A stretch of DNA of 41,961 bases from contig NZ_RAWA01000033.1 in NCBI RefSeq assembly GCF_003611675.1, forward strand, positions 1 through 41,961, in the 5' to 3' direction. Below, piece by piece: positions 33,660 to 41,961 of this stretch; within the stretch, counting starts at the first letter, position 1; the number at the start of each line of letters is the position of its first letter. The notes under the pieces were generated by a model. It was given only the letters and a program-made list of their open reading frames with translations. It was not told the origin of the DNA and did no database searches. A program made the translations under genes and the position numbers. Source of the stretch: Corallococcus sp. CA053C. GTDB taxonomy: Bacteria > Myxococcota > Myxococcia > Myxococcales > Myxococcaceae.

Positions 33660-35354
33660 CTAGAACTCGGCGCTCGCGCGAGGATCGATGATGCCGCACT
33701 CCTTGATCTTGTAGAGCAGCGCCTTGTAGCTGATGCGCAGCTTGCCGGCGGCGCGGCGCTTGTTCCACGCGGTGCGCTGGAGCATGGACAGGATGGCCTC
33801 ACGCTCGGCGAGCATCGCGGCGTGCTTGCCAATGTCCTTGAGCGACAGCTCCCCGGTCGGAGGCGGCGGAGGCGGCGGCTGCGGCGCGTCGAACGGGTTG
33901 GCGTAGCGCTGCGGCGGAGGCGCCACCGCGTTGAACGGATTGGCGTCCGACACCACGGCCACCGGCACGGGCGTCATCGAGGTGCCGCGCGCGGGCATCT
34001 CCAGCACCTGCACGCCCGAGTTCGAATTCGAGTTCGAGGAAGCGCCATGCGGCTGCGACGGCGGGGACGCGAAGACGCGCGCGGACTCCTCGTGATGAGC
34101 GTAGCGCGACGGCGGAGGGCTGAAGTCGTCACCGCCGAAGGACGTGGGCAGCGACGGGGCGCTCGCCGGCGTCCGGCCACCGCCGCGGATCTCGTCCAGC
34201 ACCAGCGAGGGGTCCTTCAGCACGCACAGGCGACGAACCATGTTCTCCAGCTCGCGCACGTTGCCCGGCCACTCGTAGCTGGTGAAGGCTTGGAGCACCT
34301 CGTTGGGCAGCTCGGAGATGCCCTCCATGAAGCCCTTGCCGTACTTCTTCAGGAAGTGGTCGGTGAGCGGCACCACGTCCTCACGGCGCTCGCGCAGGGG
34401 CGGCAGGCGGATGGCCACGACGTTGAGGCGGTAGTAGAGGTCCTCGCGGAAGTTGCCGAGCGCGATCTCCTTCTCCAGGTCGCGGTTCGTCGCCACCACC
34501 ACGCGGCTGTCCACGCGGACGCTCTTCTTGCCACCGACGCGGAAGAACTCCTCGTCCTGCAGCACCTGGAGCAGCTTCGCCTGGAGGCGGATGGCCATCT
34601 CGCCAATCTCGTCCAGGAAGATGGTGCCCTGATCCGCCAGCTCGAACTTGCCCGGCTTCTCCGCCGTGGCGCCCGTGAAGGCACCGCGCTCGTGGCCGAA
34701 CAGCTCGCTCTCCAGCAGCTCGCCCGGCAGCGCCGCGCAGTTCACCTTGATGAAGGGACGGCCGTGGCGCTGGCTGCGCGCATGGATCTCCCGCGCAATC
34801 ACTTCCTTGCCCGTGCCGGACTCGCCGAGCAGCAGCACCGGCACGTCCGTGTCCGCGATGCGCTCCACCAGCGCGCGGGCCCGGCGCATGGCCGGCGACG
34901 TGGAGATGAGCACGCGGGCCTCCGCCGCGGCCTCCGCGCGCGTCAGCACCACGCGGGGCGCGGGCGCGGCGGTCTGCCGCTCCGGCACGCGGGTCCCCAG
35001 GGCACGCGCGAGCACGTCCTGCAGCTCGTCGTTGCCAAAGGGCTTCGCCAGATAGTCGGAGGCGCCCATCTTCAGGGCCCGCACCGCGTCGTCCGCGCCG
35101 GACAGCGCGCTCAGCACGATGACCGGGGCGTTGCCGCCGTTGCCCCGGTAGCGGCGCAATACCTCCAGGCCGCTCATCTCCGGCATCACCACATCCAGGA
35201 GGACCGCATCGAAGGAGCCACCGGAGAGCATCTCCAGGGCCTGCGAACCACTCGACGCACACCGCACCTGGTAACCCGAGCTGCCCAACAGCTCGGACAG
35301 GAACGTGCGCACCGACTCTTCGTCATCGACCACCAGCACCGCGATCCGATCCAT
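33660..35354 (-). CDS. NtrC-family sigma-54-dependent response regulator
   Basis: About 564 residues from the ATG at 35354. The receiver domain (about 3-120) has DDEE at the start and the phospho-acceptor Asp54 in VLLDVVMP. The AAA+ domain (about 148-385) has Walker A GESGTGKE (177-184), the sigma-54 contact loop GAFTGA (224-229), and TIFLDEIGEM as Walker B. A long Pro/Ser/Asn-rich linker (about 390-515, including a SNSNSNSG run) follows. The C-terminal Fis-type helix-turn-helix is KRRAAGKLRISYKALLYKIKECGI. When phosphorylated it would open sigma-54 promoters. It follows the pseudo-receiver/GGDEF gene by 46 bases. No histidine kinase gene is next to it. Confidence 0.95.
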   Translation of the reverse strand: MDRIAVLVVDDEESVRTFLSELLGSSGYQVRCASSGSQALEMLSGGSFDAVLLDVVMPEMSGLEVLRRYRGNGGNAPVIVLSALSGADDAVRALKMGASDYLAKPFGNDELQDVLARALGTRVPERQTAAPAPRVVLTRAEAAAEARVLISTSPAMRRARALVERIADTDVPVLLLGESGTGKEVIAREIHARSQRHGRPFIKVNCAALPGELLESELFGHERGAFTGATAEKPGKFELADQGTIFLDEIGEMAIRLQAKLLQVLQDEEFFRVGGKKSVRVDSRVVVATNRDLEKEIALGNFREDLYYRLNVVAIRLPPLRERREDVVPLTDHFLKKYGKGFMEGISELPNEVLQAFTSYEWPGNVRELENMVRRLCVLKDPSLVLDEIRGGGRTPASAPSLPTSFGGDDFSPPPSRYAHHEESARVFASPPSQPHGASSNSNSNSGVQVLEMPARGTSMTPVPVAVVSDANPFNAVAPPPQRYANPFDAPQPPPPPPPTGELSLKDIGKHAAMLAEREAILSMLQRTAWNKRRAAGKLRISYKALLYKIKECGIIDPRASAEF

Positions 35355-35400
35355 CCCCACGCCTCCGCTCGCCCTGTGCATCAAACCCTCGTGATCAGCA

Positions 35401-36354
35401 TCAAATCGACAACAGCCGGGCCGGACCGGCCGCCCGCCGAATCTCGCGTGTACGCCTCAAGGTCTGCAGTGCCGCGCTCAGCAGCTGGGTGGGAGCCCCC
35501 ACCGTGTCCGGGAAGCTCACCGCTCCCAGCTCCAGCGCCGTGCGCACCACGCGCCCCTCCATCTGGAACCTCGCCGCCTCGAACCGGGCCTCCACCCGCG
35601 CGAGCACCTCGGGCACCGACTCCGCGGGCGTCCCCGGCAGCAGCATGGCGAACTCACTGTCCCCCACCCGCGCCACCGCATCCGCCTCGCGCACCGTCTG
35701 CCCCAGCACCACCGCGCTGTAGACGAGCAGCCGCTCCGCCATCGCCTTGCCGTGCTCCTTGCGCACCGCGCTCCACCCGCTCACCTCCGCCGCCACCACG
35801 GAGAAGCTGCCGCCGTAGCGCTCGGTGCGGCGGGCCTCCAGCCCGATGAGGGCCAGCAGGAAGGGCCGGTTGTAGAGCCCCGTCACCGGATCATGGAGCG
35901 CCAGCGCCGTGCCGGCCTCCTCACCCGCCGCCGCGCGCTCCACCGCCTGCTTCAGCTTCATCTGCGCGTGCAGCTTCATGGACAGCTCCGCGCCGTCCAC
36001 CGTGCGCGCCACCACGTCCACGCACTGCCCCTTCTCCACGCAGAAGCGCCAGGCGTCCCGGTCGTGCGAATCCACCAGGTACATCATGGGGACCGTGCCC
36101 CGGCTCACCTGCCGCAGCCGCCGCGCCGTCTGCAGCGCGCCGTAGTCCGGCGGCTGGGCGGCGAGCAGCACCGCGTCCGGACGGATCACCTCGAAGAGCG
36201 GCACCGCCGCGTCGAAGCGCGTCAGCGGCACCACGCGGAAACCCGCCTCGCCCAGGAGCGCCCGGGTGCGCTCCAGGTCCTCCGCCCGCGGCTCCACCAG
36301 CAACACCGTAGGAGGCTGCCCCGACTTTCCTGTCCGCTTGTGCTTCAAGCTCAC
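35401..36354 (-). CDS. Pseudo-receiver with degenerate GGDEF domain
   Basis: A 317-residue protein from the GTG at 36354, which has an excellent aaaggagg site. Residues 15-130 fold like a receiver domain, but the phospho-acceptor position is Ala65 (AVLLAAQP) and the acidic pair at the start reads EP, so it cannot be phosphorylated in the normal way. Residues about 150-300 form a GGDEF-like domain, with DPVTGLYNRPF at the start and GDSEF in place of GGDEF. This probably makes no c-di-GMP, although binding of nucleotide cannot be excluded. It is cotranscribed ahead of the NtrC-type activator and may modulate it. Myxobacterial GGDEF proteins often contribute to motility or development control. 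Confidence 0.82.
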   Translation of the reverse strand: MSLKHKRTGKSGQPPTVLLVEPRAEDLERTRALLGEAGFRVVPLTRFDAAVPLFEVIRPDAVLLAAQPPDYGALQTARRLRQVSRGTVPMMYLVDSHDRDAWRFCVEKGQCVDVVARTVDGAELSMKLHAQMKLKQAVERAAAGEEAGTALALHDPVTGLYNRPFLLALIGLEARRTERYGGSFSVVAAEVSGWSAVRKEHGKAMAERLLVYSAVVLGQTVREADAVARVGDSEFAMLLPGTPAESVPEVLARVEARFEAARFQMEGRVVRTALELGAVSFPDTVGAPTQLLSAALQTLRRTREIRRAAGPARLLSI

Positions 36355-36474
36355 CGCCGTGCCCTCCTTTCCAGCATTTTCTTCCCCACCACCCCTCCCG
36401 ACCGCCCAGATTTACAGCCCCGTCACTCCCTTGCCCTTCGTATCCCCCCGGATTTCTTGGAGAAGGGCACTAAG

Positions 36475-36753
36475 TTACCCATCCTGGCCCACGGTTTTAG
36501 CAATGGGTGTGCCATTCATCACCCCACGCAGGCGGGCCTCCAGGACCTCGGCGTCCACGCGGTGCTTGAAGACGGGCTCGCCCTCGATGAGGACCACCGG
36601 GATGTCGTAACGCCAGGTCTCGAACAACTCAGGGCTCTGGCGGATGTCCGTGATGTAGAGCTCGAAGGGCAGTCGTGCCCGCACTTCCTCCACCACCGCG
36701 AGCGCCTTCTCACAGAGGGAGCAACTGGGTTTCGAGTAGATATCGACACGCAT
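36475..36753 (-). CDS. Glutaredoxin-like thiol protein
   Basis: A 92-residue protein starting at the ATG at 36753. It has the DUF836/glutaredoxin-like pattern: VDIYSKPSCSLCEKA with the redox pair CSLC (residues 10-13), ELYITDI, and IPVVLIEGEPVFKHRVD in the usual cis-proline strand. It would work in cytoplasmic thiol reduction or as a small redox partner. Divergent from the DUF4388 gene with only 21 bases between the two start codons, so they may share a promoter region that overlaps the coding parts. About 120 bases (36355-36474) separate it from the pseudo-receiver gene, with no gene in them. Confidence 0.85.
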   Translation of the reverse strand: MRVDIYSKPSCSLCEKALAVVEEVRARLPFELYITDIRQSPELFETWRYDIPVVLIEGEPVFKHRVDAEVLEARLRGVMNGTPIAKTVGQDG

Positions 36754-36774
36754 GCGTTGCAGGATGGGCGCTCG

Positions 36775-37968
36775 ATGCGCGGCGTGTCTGGTGATTTTTC
36801 GACGATGCCCCTCAAGGACCTGGTCGTCCACCTCGGGAATCGCCGGGCCACCGGCACCCTGAACGTGGAGCGGGGAGACGTGCGCAAGCAATTGCTGCTG
36901 CGCGAAGGTCACGTCATCACCGCCAGCTCCAACCAGCCGCGCGAGTACTTCGGTCAGTTCCTCATCAACATGGGGCACCTGACGGAGGACCAGCTGGAGC
37001 GAGCGTTCGCCACCCAGGCGGAGACGCACATCCTGTTGGGGAAGATCCTCATCATGACGGGCTCCGTGACGGAGACCACCGTGCGCACCACGCTCTCCCA
37101 CAAGTTCCGGGAGATGCTGCTGGACGCCTTCACCTGGGAGGAAGGCGGCTTCGACTTCCGCGCCACGGACGAGGCCCCGGAGCTGGAGGGGCTGGACGTC
37201 AGCGTGGACCTGCTGGACGTGCACCGCGAGGGCGAGTTCCGCGAGACGGCGTGGCAGGCCATCCGCGCGGTGTTCCCCTCCGGCGCGGTGCGGCTGGAGG
37301 TCAACGAGCGCAAGCTGACGGACCTCAAGGCGGGCAGCATGGACGACCGCATCGTCCAGCTCGCGCGCGAGGGGCACAGCATCGACGGCATCGCGCTCGC
37401 GCTGCACGCCACCGACTTCTTCCTCTACCAGCGGCTCTACGCGCTCTACCGGCAGGATGCGGTGAAGGTGTCGGACCTGGCCCCGCTGCCCGCTCCGGAG
37501 CGCGGCGCGCCCACCGTGGTGGTGGTGGAAGAGGACGACGACGACGACGCGGCCGGAGGCGTCATCGGCTCCGAGTCCTCGTCGGACGAGGTGCTCCAGG
37601 CCGCGCAGCTCTTCCTCGACGCGGGCAACCTGCGCGACGGCGAGGCGCTGGCCCGCCGGGCGCATGAGATTGCCCCGACCGAGCACACCCAGAAGCTGCT
37701 GCGCGACGCGGAGGCCCGGCTGCTCGCGGACCTGCGCAAGGCGCTGATGGAGCCCTCGCGGGTGCCGACGCTGCTGGTGGCGGCGCCGCACTTGAAGACG
37801 CTGCCCCTGTCCTCGCCGGAGCGCTACCTGCTGTCGCGCATCGACGGGAAGCGGGACGTGGCGGCCATCGTGCACGTCTCGCCGCTGCAGGAATTGGAAG
37901 CGCTGAAGTTCTTCCAGGGCTTCGTGGACACGGGGCTCGTGAAGCTCACCTCGCGCCCCCTGTCCTGA
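36775..37968 (+). CDS. DUF4388 (PATAN) domain protein
   Basis: About 397 residues from the ATG at 36775 with aggatggg upstream. The N-terminal domain (about 1-100) matches DUF4388: GDFSTMPLKDLVVHLGNRRATGTLNV, LLLREGHVITASSNQP, then ILIMTGSVTETTV. This domain is common in delta-proteobacteria and is linked to regulatory and motility systems. After a second helical region, an acidic run of five Asp (about 255) marks a flexible linker. The last part (about 270-397) has TPR-like helices and a winged-helix-like end (LLSRIDGKRDVAAIVHVSPL). Probably a cytoplasmic adaptor protein. Its stop is 31 bases from the end of the convergent PBP gene. Confidence 0.85.
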   Translation: MRGVSGDFSTMPLKDLVVHLGNRRATGTLNVERGDVRKQLLLREGHVITASSNQPREYFGQFLINMGHLTEDQLERAFATQAETHILLGKILIMTGSVTETTVRTTLSHKFREMLLDAFTWEEGGFDFRATDEAPELEGLDVSVDLLDVHREGEFRETAWQAIRAVFPSGAVRLEVNERKLTDLKAGSMDDRIVQLAREGHSIDGIALALHATDFFLYQRLYALYRQDAVKVSDLAPLPAPERGAPTVVVVEEDDDDDAAGGVIGSESSSDEVLQAAQLFLDAGNLRDGEALARRAHEIAPTEHTQKLLRDAEARLLADLRKALMEPSRVPTLLVAAPHLKTLPLSSPERYLLSRIDGKRDVAAIVHVSPLQELEALKFFQGFVDTGLVKLTSRPLS

Positions 37969-37999
37969 ACGTCCTGAAGGCCGCTGCCCGCCCGCGGCG

Positions 38000-39463
38000 T
38001 CAGTGCTTGCCGGCGGCGCCGGCCGGGGCCGTCACTTCCACGGGCGCGGGGATGCGCTCCAGCGCAAGCCGCAGGGCCTCGCGGCCCAGGTAGGAGCCAC
38101 GGATGCGCCACTTGGGCTCGTTGACGATGAGCGCGGCCACGGCGACGCGCGGGTGGTCCTTGGGCGCGAAGCCCACGAACCACGAGTAGTCGCGGAAGGG
38201 CTCGCGGTCCGCGAGCGTGCCCGTCTTGCCCACGGCGTCCGGCACCTGGAAGCCGCGCTCGCGGAAGACATGGCGCGCGGTGCCGTGGGTGACGGTCTCC
38301 TCCAGCATGCGCGTGAGGGCGTGCGCGGTGGTGGGGGTGAGCACGGGCTCCGGCTCCGGCACCGGCATGAAGGACTCGGGCTCCACCAGCACCGGATCCA
38401 CCCAGCGGCCCTCGTTCGCGGCCACCGCGGCCAGCAGCGCGCCGTGCAGCGGCGACAGGTACACGTCCCCGAAGCCCGCGCCGGTGTTGGCCAGCGCGAA
38501 GCCGTCCTCCGGGATGTACGCCAGCGACACGTCCAGGGGCTGGGCGAACGGAATCTCGCGGTTGAAGCGCATGCGCGCCGCCATCCGCTTGAGGGCGTCC
38601 GCGCTCAGGTGCTTGTTCGTCATCTTCGCGAAGATGACGTTGGCGCTCTTGCCCATGGCCAGCGCGAGCGAATAGCAGGCGCCGTCGCGGTCGCTGTCCT
38701 CCAGCTGCCGCTCCGACAGGCTGCGCTTGCCGCCGTGGAAGCACGCCTCGGTGTCGGGGGTCACGCCGGCCTCCAGGAGCGCGCTGCCGGTGACGATCTT
38801 GAAGATGCTCGCGGCGGGGAACACCGCGCGCACGGGCAGCCCACGCAGCTCCGGCTTCGCCTCCGAGTGCTCCGCCATCGCCAGGACGCGGCCCGTGGAG
38901 GGCTCCAGCACCACCGCGGCGCCGTAGGGCACCTGGTAGTTCTGCATGATCTTCGTGAGCGACGCCTGGAGGCCCGGATCAATCGTGAGCACCTGATCCG
39001 GCGCGCTCTTGCCGCCCTTCACCACCAGCTTGCCGCCCTCCAGCTTCGCGCGCGCCACCAGGTCCTGCGCGCGCGGCAGGCCCTGCAGCTTGCCGAACGG
39101 AGGCGCCTTCTCCCGCGAGGGCACCGGCTGCGGCGGCACCATGCCGGGCTCGAACGTGAGGTCCCCCTTCGCCGTGAGCGCCTCCGCCAGCGCGCGCGCA
39201 TCGACAGGGGGCGCATCCGCCGGCGGCGGCGCGGGAGCGGCCTCGGCCTCCACCCGCTCCACCAGCGCGCGGGCTCCCACGGGGCCCGCGTCGGTGGCCA
39301 CCGCCTCCACGGCCGTCGCCAGCGTCCGGGCGTCCGCGTCGGAAAGTGCGGCGGGAGTCGTCACGGACGGCGCGGAGCCCGCGTCGGGGCCCGGCGCCGA
39401 AGCGCCCAGCAACAGCGAGAGGGGAAGCAGCGGCAGGGCGGCGAGGAGGCGGCGAATCGTCAT
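38000..39463 (-). CDS. Penicillin-binding transpeptidase domain protein
   Basis: About 487 residues from the ATG at 39463, which has aaggagag upstream. It starts with a signal sequence or anchor (about 1-24), then an Ala/Pro-rich low-complexity stretch (about 25-125) in place of a glycosyltransferase domain. The transpeptidase domain (about 155-470) has all three catalytic motifs: SIFK (Ser219), SAN (273-275) and KTGT (413-416). It therefore cross-links peptidoglycan in the periplasm, or cleaves D-Ala, and should bind beta-lactams. It resembles the transpeptidase half of FtsI/PBP2-type proteins without their N-terminal dimerisation domain. Divergent from the ABC transporter genes by about 170 bases. 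Confidence 0.9.
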   Translation of the reverse strand: MTIRRLLAALPLLPLSLLLGASAPGPDAGSAPSVTTPAALSDADARTLATAVEAVATDAGPVGARALVERVEAEAAPAPPPADAPPVDARALAEALTAKGDLTFEPGMVPPQPVPSREKAPPFGKLQGLPRAQDLVARAKLEGGKLVVKGGKSAPDQVLTIDPGLQASLTKIMQNYQVPYGAAVVLEPSTGRVLAMAEHSEAKPELRGLPVRAVFPAASIFKIVTGSALLEAGVTPDTEACFHGGKRSLSERQLEDSDRDGACYSLALAMGKSANVIFAKMTNKHLSADALKRMAARMRFNREIPFAQPLDVSLAYIPEDGFALANTGAGFGDVYLSPLHGALLAAVAANEGRWVDPVLVEPESFMPVPEPEPVLTPTTAHALTRMLEETVTHGTARHVFRERGFQVPDAVGKTGTLADREPFRDYSWFVGFAPKDHPRVAVAALIVNEPKWRIRGSYLGREALRLALERIPAPVEVTAPAGAAGKH

Positions 39464-39630
39464 GCTACGGGGCTCTCCTTGGGGGGCAGGGAGCAAGCCG
39501 TCGAATCCTAGTCGCTGAGGGCCCGCTGTCCACGGCCTGCTCCCTCGACTGCTCGCTATGTCGGGGAGAAACCTGGGAAGGGGCCTGGAGGTCCAGTAGG
39601 GTCCTGTGCACCTTGGACGGACTCAAAGAG

Positions 39631-40500
39631 ATGGTGGTGATCTGGGCAGCGGAGCTGCGCCGGGCCGTGCGCAGTGGGCGCGCGCTCGTGCTGCTCGGGC
39701 TCTACAGCATGTTCTCCGCGCTGGTGCTGCTCGTCGTGGGCTTCGTGACCCGCGAGCTGCAGGCCCAGGTGAACGACAAGCTGACGGAGGTCGGCGCGGA
39801 CGCGGAGGCCACCGCGCGCGCCGCGGACGAGCTGCACCGCGGGGTGCTGGGCTTCCTCACCAGCAACGACACCGCGATGATGGAGGCCCTGGCGCAGGTG
39901 CCCATCGTGGTGCTCGTCGTCTTCAAGATCACCCTCTTCTTCCTGCCGGCCTACATCGCGCTGATGGGCTTCGACCAGGTGAGCGGCGAGGTGGGCCCGC
40001 GCTCCATCCGCTACCTCACCGTGCGGGCGCGCCGCTCGTCGGTGCTGCTGGGCAAGTTCCTCTCCCAGGCCACGCTGCTGCTGGCGCTGGTGCTGGTCAT
40101 CGACCTGGCCATCTTCGTCTACGCGCGCATCCTCAACCCCGACTTCGGCTTCGGGGTGCTGGTGCTGAACCTGCTGAAGTTCTGGACCGCCACGATCGTC
40201 TTCTCGCTGGCGTACGTGGCCCTCACCACCCTGTGCTCCAGCCTCTTCCGCAGCCCGGCCGTAAGCCTCGTCTTCAACTTCATCCTGCTGTTCGTCTTCT
40301 GGCTGATGGACTCCGTGGCGCGCGCCTCGAGCGACACCAACCTCCTGCGCTTCCTGCGCTACCTGTCCCCGTCCAACTACTCGGGCAACCTGCTGCACCC
40401 GAAGCTCGCCGAGTTCGCCGGAAGCGGCGCGGCCTATGCCGCCTTCGCGGCCATCTTCCTGGTGGGCGCCTACGGCGTCCTGCGCGCGAGGGACCTGTGA
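39631..40500 (+). CDS. ABC-2 type transporter permease
   Basis: About 289 residues if the ATG at 39631 is the start. A TTG (39613) or CTG (39604) upstream in frame is possible, because an aggt site (39588-39593) sits too far from the ATG. Six membrane segments: LVLLGLYSMFSALVLLVVGF, then a pair around IVVLVVFKITLFFLPAYIAL, LLLALVLVIDLAIFVY, IVFSLAYVALTTLCSSLF, LVFNFILLFVFWL and a last one ending at AAIFLVGAYGVL. This fits the ABC-2 permease family, which exports polymers or small molecules. Its stop overlaps the start of the ATPase gene, a typical exporter pair. Confidence 0.88.
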   Translation: MVVIWAAELRRAVRSGRALVLLGLYSMFSALVLLVVGFVTRELQAQVNDKLTEVGADAEATARAADELHRGVLGFLTSNDTAMMEALAQVPIVVLVVFKITLFFLPAYIALMGFDQVSGEVGPRSIRYLTVRARRSSVLLGKFLSQATLLLALVLVIDLAIFVYARILNPDFGFGVLVLNLLKFWTATIVFSLAYVALTTLCSSLFRSPAVSLVFNFILLFVFWLMDSVARASSDTNLLRFLRYLSPSNYSGNLLHPKLAEFAGSGAAYAAFAAIFLVGAYGVLRARDL

Positions 40501-41408
40501 GCGACCTGGCCATTGAACTGACCCGCGTCTCCAAGCACTTCGGCCCCAAGGTCGCCGTCAACGCGGTGAGCCTCCAGGTGCGCCAGGGCGACGTGTTCGG
40601 CCTCATCGGTCCCAACGGAGCCGGCAAGACGACGACGTTCTCCATGATGTGCGGCTACCTCTACCCCACGGAGGGCTCGCTCCAGGTGATGGGCGTGTCG
40701 CCCACCACGCCGGGCGCCCTCAAGGGCCGCGTGGGCGCGCTGCCCCAGGACGCGGTGCTGCCGCCGGGCTGGGAGGTGGGCGCGCTGCTGACGTACTGGG
40801 CCCGCCTGTCCGCCCTGCCCCAGCCCGAACACGAGGCGCGCGGCGCCCTGGAGAAGGTGGGGCTGATGGAGGCCTGGAAGGTCCAGACGCAGGCGCTCAG
40901 CCACGGCATGGCCAAGCGGGCCGCCATGGCCCAGGCACTCATGGGTAGCCCGCCCCTCGTGCTCCTGGACGAGCCCACCGCGGGGCTCGATCCACGCATC
41001 GCCGCGCAGGTGCGTCAGCTCATCAAGGACATGAAGGGCACGCAGACCGTCGTCGTCTCCAGCCACAACCTCCAGGAGCTGGAGGAGCTGTGCGACGCGG
41101 CCGCCATCCTCGACAAGGGCTCCCTCGCGCAGGCCGGCACCATGTCCGAGCTCACCGGACAGGGCGCCGAGTTCCGCGTCCAGATCGCCCGGGGCGACGT
41201 CATCATCCCGGAGATCAACGCCCTGCCCGGCGTCACCGACGCGCGCATGGAGGGCCCGGACGTGCTGCGCGTGCGCTTCGACGGTCAGGCCCAGAAGGCC
41301 GAAGAGGTCATCAGCCGCACCGTCGGCCACCTCCTCCAGCATCAGGTGCTGATCCTCGGCGTCAGCCGGGGCCGCCGCCTGGAGGACCGCGTCCTCCAGC
41401 TCCTGTAG
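40497..41408 (+). CDS. ABC transporter ATP-binding protein
   Basis: About 303 residues from the GTG at 40497, overlapping the permease stop by four bases. Core motifs: Walker A GPNGAGKTT, the Q-loop LPQDAVLPPG, the signature region LSHGMAKRAAMAQALMG (usual form LSGGQ), Walker B VLLDEPTAGLDP, and the switch His in VVSSHNLQ. The last about 80 residues are an accessory domain found in this type of exporter ATPase. Pairs with the permease upstream. The substrate cannot be inferred, and no processing or secretion accessory gene lies next to them. Confidence 0.95.
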   Translation: MSDLAIELTRVSKHFGPKVAVNAVSLQVRQGDVFGLIGPNGAGKTTTFSMMCGYLYPTEGSLQVMGVSPTTPGALKGRVGALPQDAVLPPGWEVGALLTYWARLSALPQPEHEARGALEKVGLMEAWKVQTQALSHGMAKRAAMAQALMGSPPLVLLDEPTAGLDPRIAAQVRQLIKDMKGTQTVVVSSHNLQELEELCDAAAILDKGSLAQAGTMSELTGQGAEFRVQIARGDVIIPEINALPGVTDARMEGPDVLRVRFDGQAQKAEEVISRTVGHLLQHQVLILGVSRGRRLEDRVLQLL

Positions 41409-41427
41409 GCCCGCGGCCTACGAGCGC

Positions 41428-41658
41428 TCACCCCGCCTTGCGCACCCAGCCCACATAGTGGGCGCCCTGGCGCTCCATCCGGACGAGGATGTTGCCGGTG
41501 GCCTCGCACCACGCGGGCAGGTCCGCCTCCAGCCCGCGGTCGGTGGAGATCAGCTCCACCAGCGTCCCGGGCGCCAGCCGCCGCATCGCCTTGGCGATCT
41601 CCAGGATGGGCACCGGGCACAGCGCCCCGGACGTATCCACTCGCACACCGGCTTCCAT
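41428..41658 (-). CDS. TusA/SirA-like sulfur-carrier protein
   Basis: About 76 residues from the ATG at 41658, chosen because ggatgcgagg lies just upstream; the other ATG at 41676 has no clear ribosome site. It has the family core: VRVDTSGALCPVPILEIAKAM, with the active cysteine in CPxP, then PGTLVELISTDRGLEADLPAWCEATG. TusA proteins pass sulfur as a persulfide to tRNA thiolation, molybdenum cofactor or sulfur metabolism. A second cysteine (in AWCEATG) is also usual for part of the family. Alone in its context, so the pathway is open. Confidence 0.88.
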   Translation of the reverse strand: MEAGVRVDTSGALCPVPILEIAKAMRRLAPGTLVELISTDRGLEADLPAWCEATGNILVRMERQGAHYVGWVRKAG

Positions 41659-41892
41659 GGCCTCGCATCCTGACATGGGCGCCGAACGGCCGTGGGCACG
41701 TCATCAGAGGGAATTTCAATCCACACCGCGTCGTTGTCCGCCCCTTCGGGGCCTCTGGATGTGGCGGACGCAGGCGGTGGTAGCGGCTTGCGTGTCTGGA
41801 AATCCCTCTGTTAAGTACCCCGCCCTTTCCCTACCCAGACACCCGCTTGGGCCCCCGGAGTCGGACCTATGGCGCAGGAGCATTCCCAACCC

Positions 41893-41961
41893 ATGAAGCC
41901 CAATGTCATCGTGGCCCTGTTGGTGGGCCTGGTGCTCGGGTTCGTTGGCGGCCGTGCCGCC
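41893..41961 (+). CDS. N-terminus of a membrane-anchored protein, cut by window end
   Basis: Only the first 23 residues are present (MKPNVIVALLVGLVLGFVGGRAA), starting at the ATG at 41893 with aggag 12 bases upstream. This is a clear signal peptide or N-terminal anchor. Nothing downstream is visible, so the product cannot be named. The 230 bases before it (41660-41892) hold its promoter and two imperfect inverted repeats (near 41705/41810 and 41792/41842). Confidence 0.6.
   Translation, partial: MKPNVIVALLVGLVLGFVGGRAA

Noticed and set aside
34021-34050. Repeated ttcgaattcgagttcgag as a regulatory repeat
   Set aside because: It encodes the Ser-Asn run in the linker of the sigma-54 activator and is explained by low-complexity coding.
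33627-35849. Open frame of 740 codons on the plus strand
   Set aside because: Shadow of the NtrC-type activator gene. Low-complexity His/Arg/Ala composition with no domain.

Overview
The window is very GC-rich, densely coded DNA with almost every third codon position G or C. Its gene families (an NtrC-type sigma-54 activator, DUF4388/PATAN protein, anti-sigma/DUF4384-like protein, type I PKS) point to a myxobacterium of the Myxococcaceae, most like Corallococcus or Myxococcus. This is inferred from gene content and base composition; there is no rRNA gene in the window to confirm it. I saw no tRNA, rRNA, CRISPR array, transposase or phage gene.

Left flank (1-10 kb): a small membrane protein, a phospholipase D/cardiolipin synthase-like enzyme, a decayed remnant of a trehalohydrolase (treZ-like) C-terminus, a glycogen debranching enzyme, a PQQ-type sugar dehydrogenase, an unknown two-TM protein, a coupled EVE-domain/DUF4291 pair, a secreted NTF2/SnoaL-like protein and an AraC regulator.

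Centre (10.1-25.7 kb): what looks like a complete biosynthetic locus built on two divergent operons. The leftward operon (16315 down to 10103) reads: AfsA-type hotdog protein, HAD phosphatase, unknown 273-aa protein, MFS exporter, aldo/keto reductase, ABM-domain protein, OprO/P-like porin. The rightward operon (16698 to 25338) reads: ANL acyl ligase, SDR ketoreductase, stand-alone ACP, a single-module KS-AT-DH-KR-ACP polyketide synthase, and a small alpha-beta-barrel-like protein. A cysteine-bearing LuxR-type regulator closes the locus on the opposite strand. AfsA plus a HAD phosphatase plus a reductase is the toolkit Streptomyces uses for gamma-butyrolactone, furan and butenolide signals (AfsA/BprA, MmfL/MmfP/MmfH). 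Here it sits next to its own dedicated acyl-chain factory. The PKS has no thioesterase, and its built-in KR has lost the catalytic Tyr, Asn and probably Lys. That fits a beta-ketoacyl thioester being handed to AfsA for condensation with a C3 phosphate. This model is my main finding and is an inference from gene content and motifs.

Right flank (26.2-42 kb): an aromatic amino-acid block (bifunctional chorismate mutase/prephenate dehydratase, a second prephenate dehydratase overlapping it, and a convergent divergent-sequence DAHP synthase). It is followed by a TPR protein, a CPA1 Na+/H+ antiporter, an anti-sigma-like protein, an epimerase-like protein, a sigma-54 activator with an upstream pseudo-receiver/degenerate GGDEF protein, a glutaredoxin-like protein divergent from a DUF4388 protein, a secreted transpeptidase (PBP), an ABC-2 exporter pair, a TusA-like protein and the start of a membrane-anchored protein cut by the window edge.
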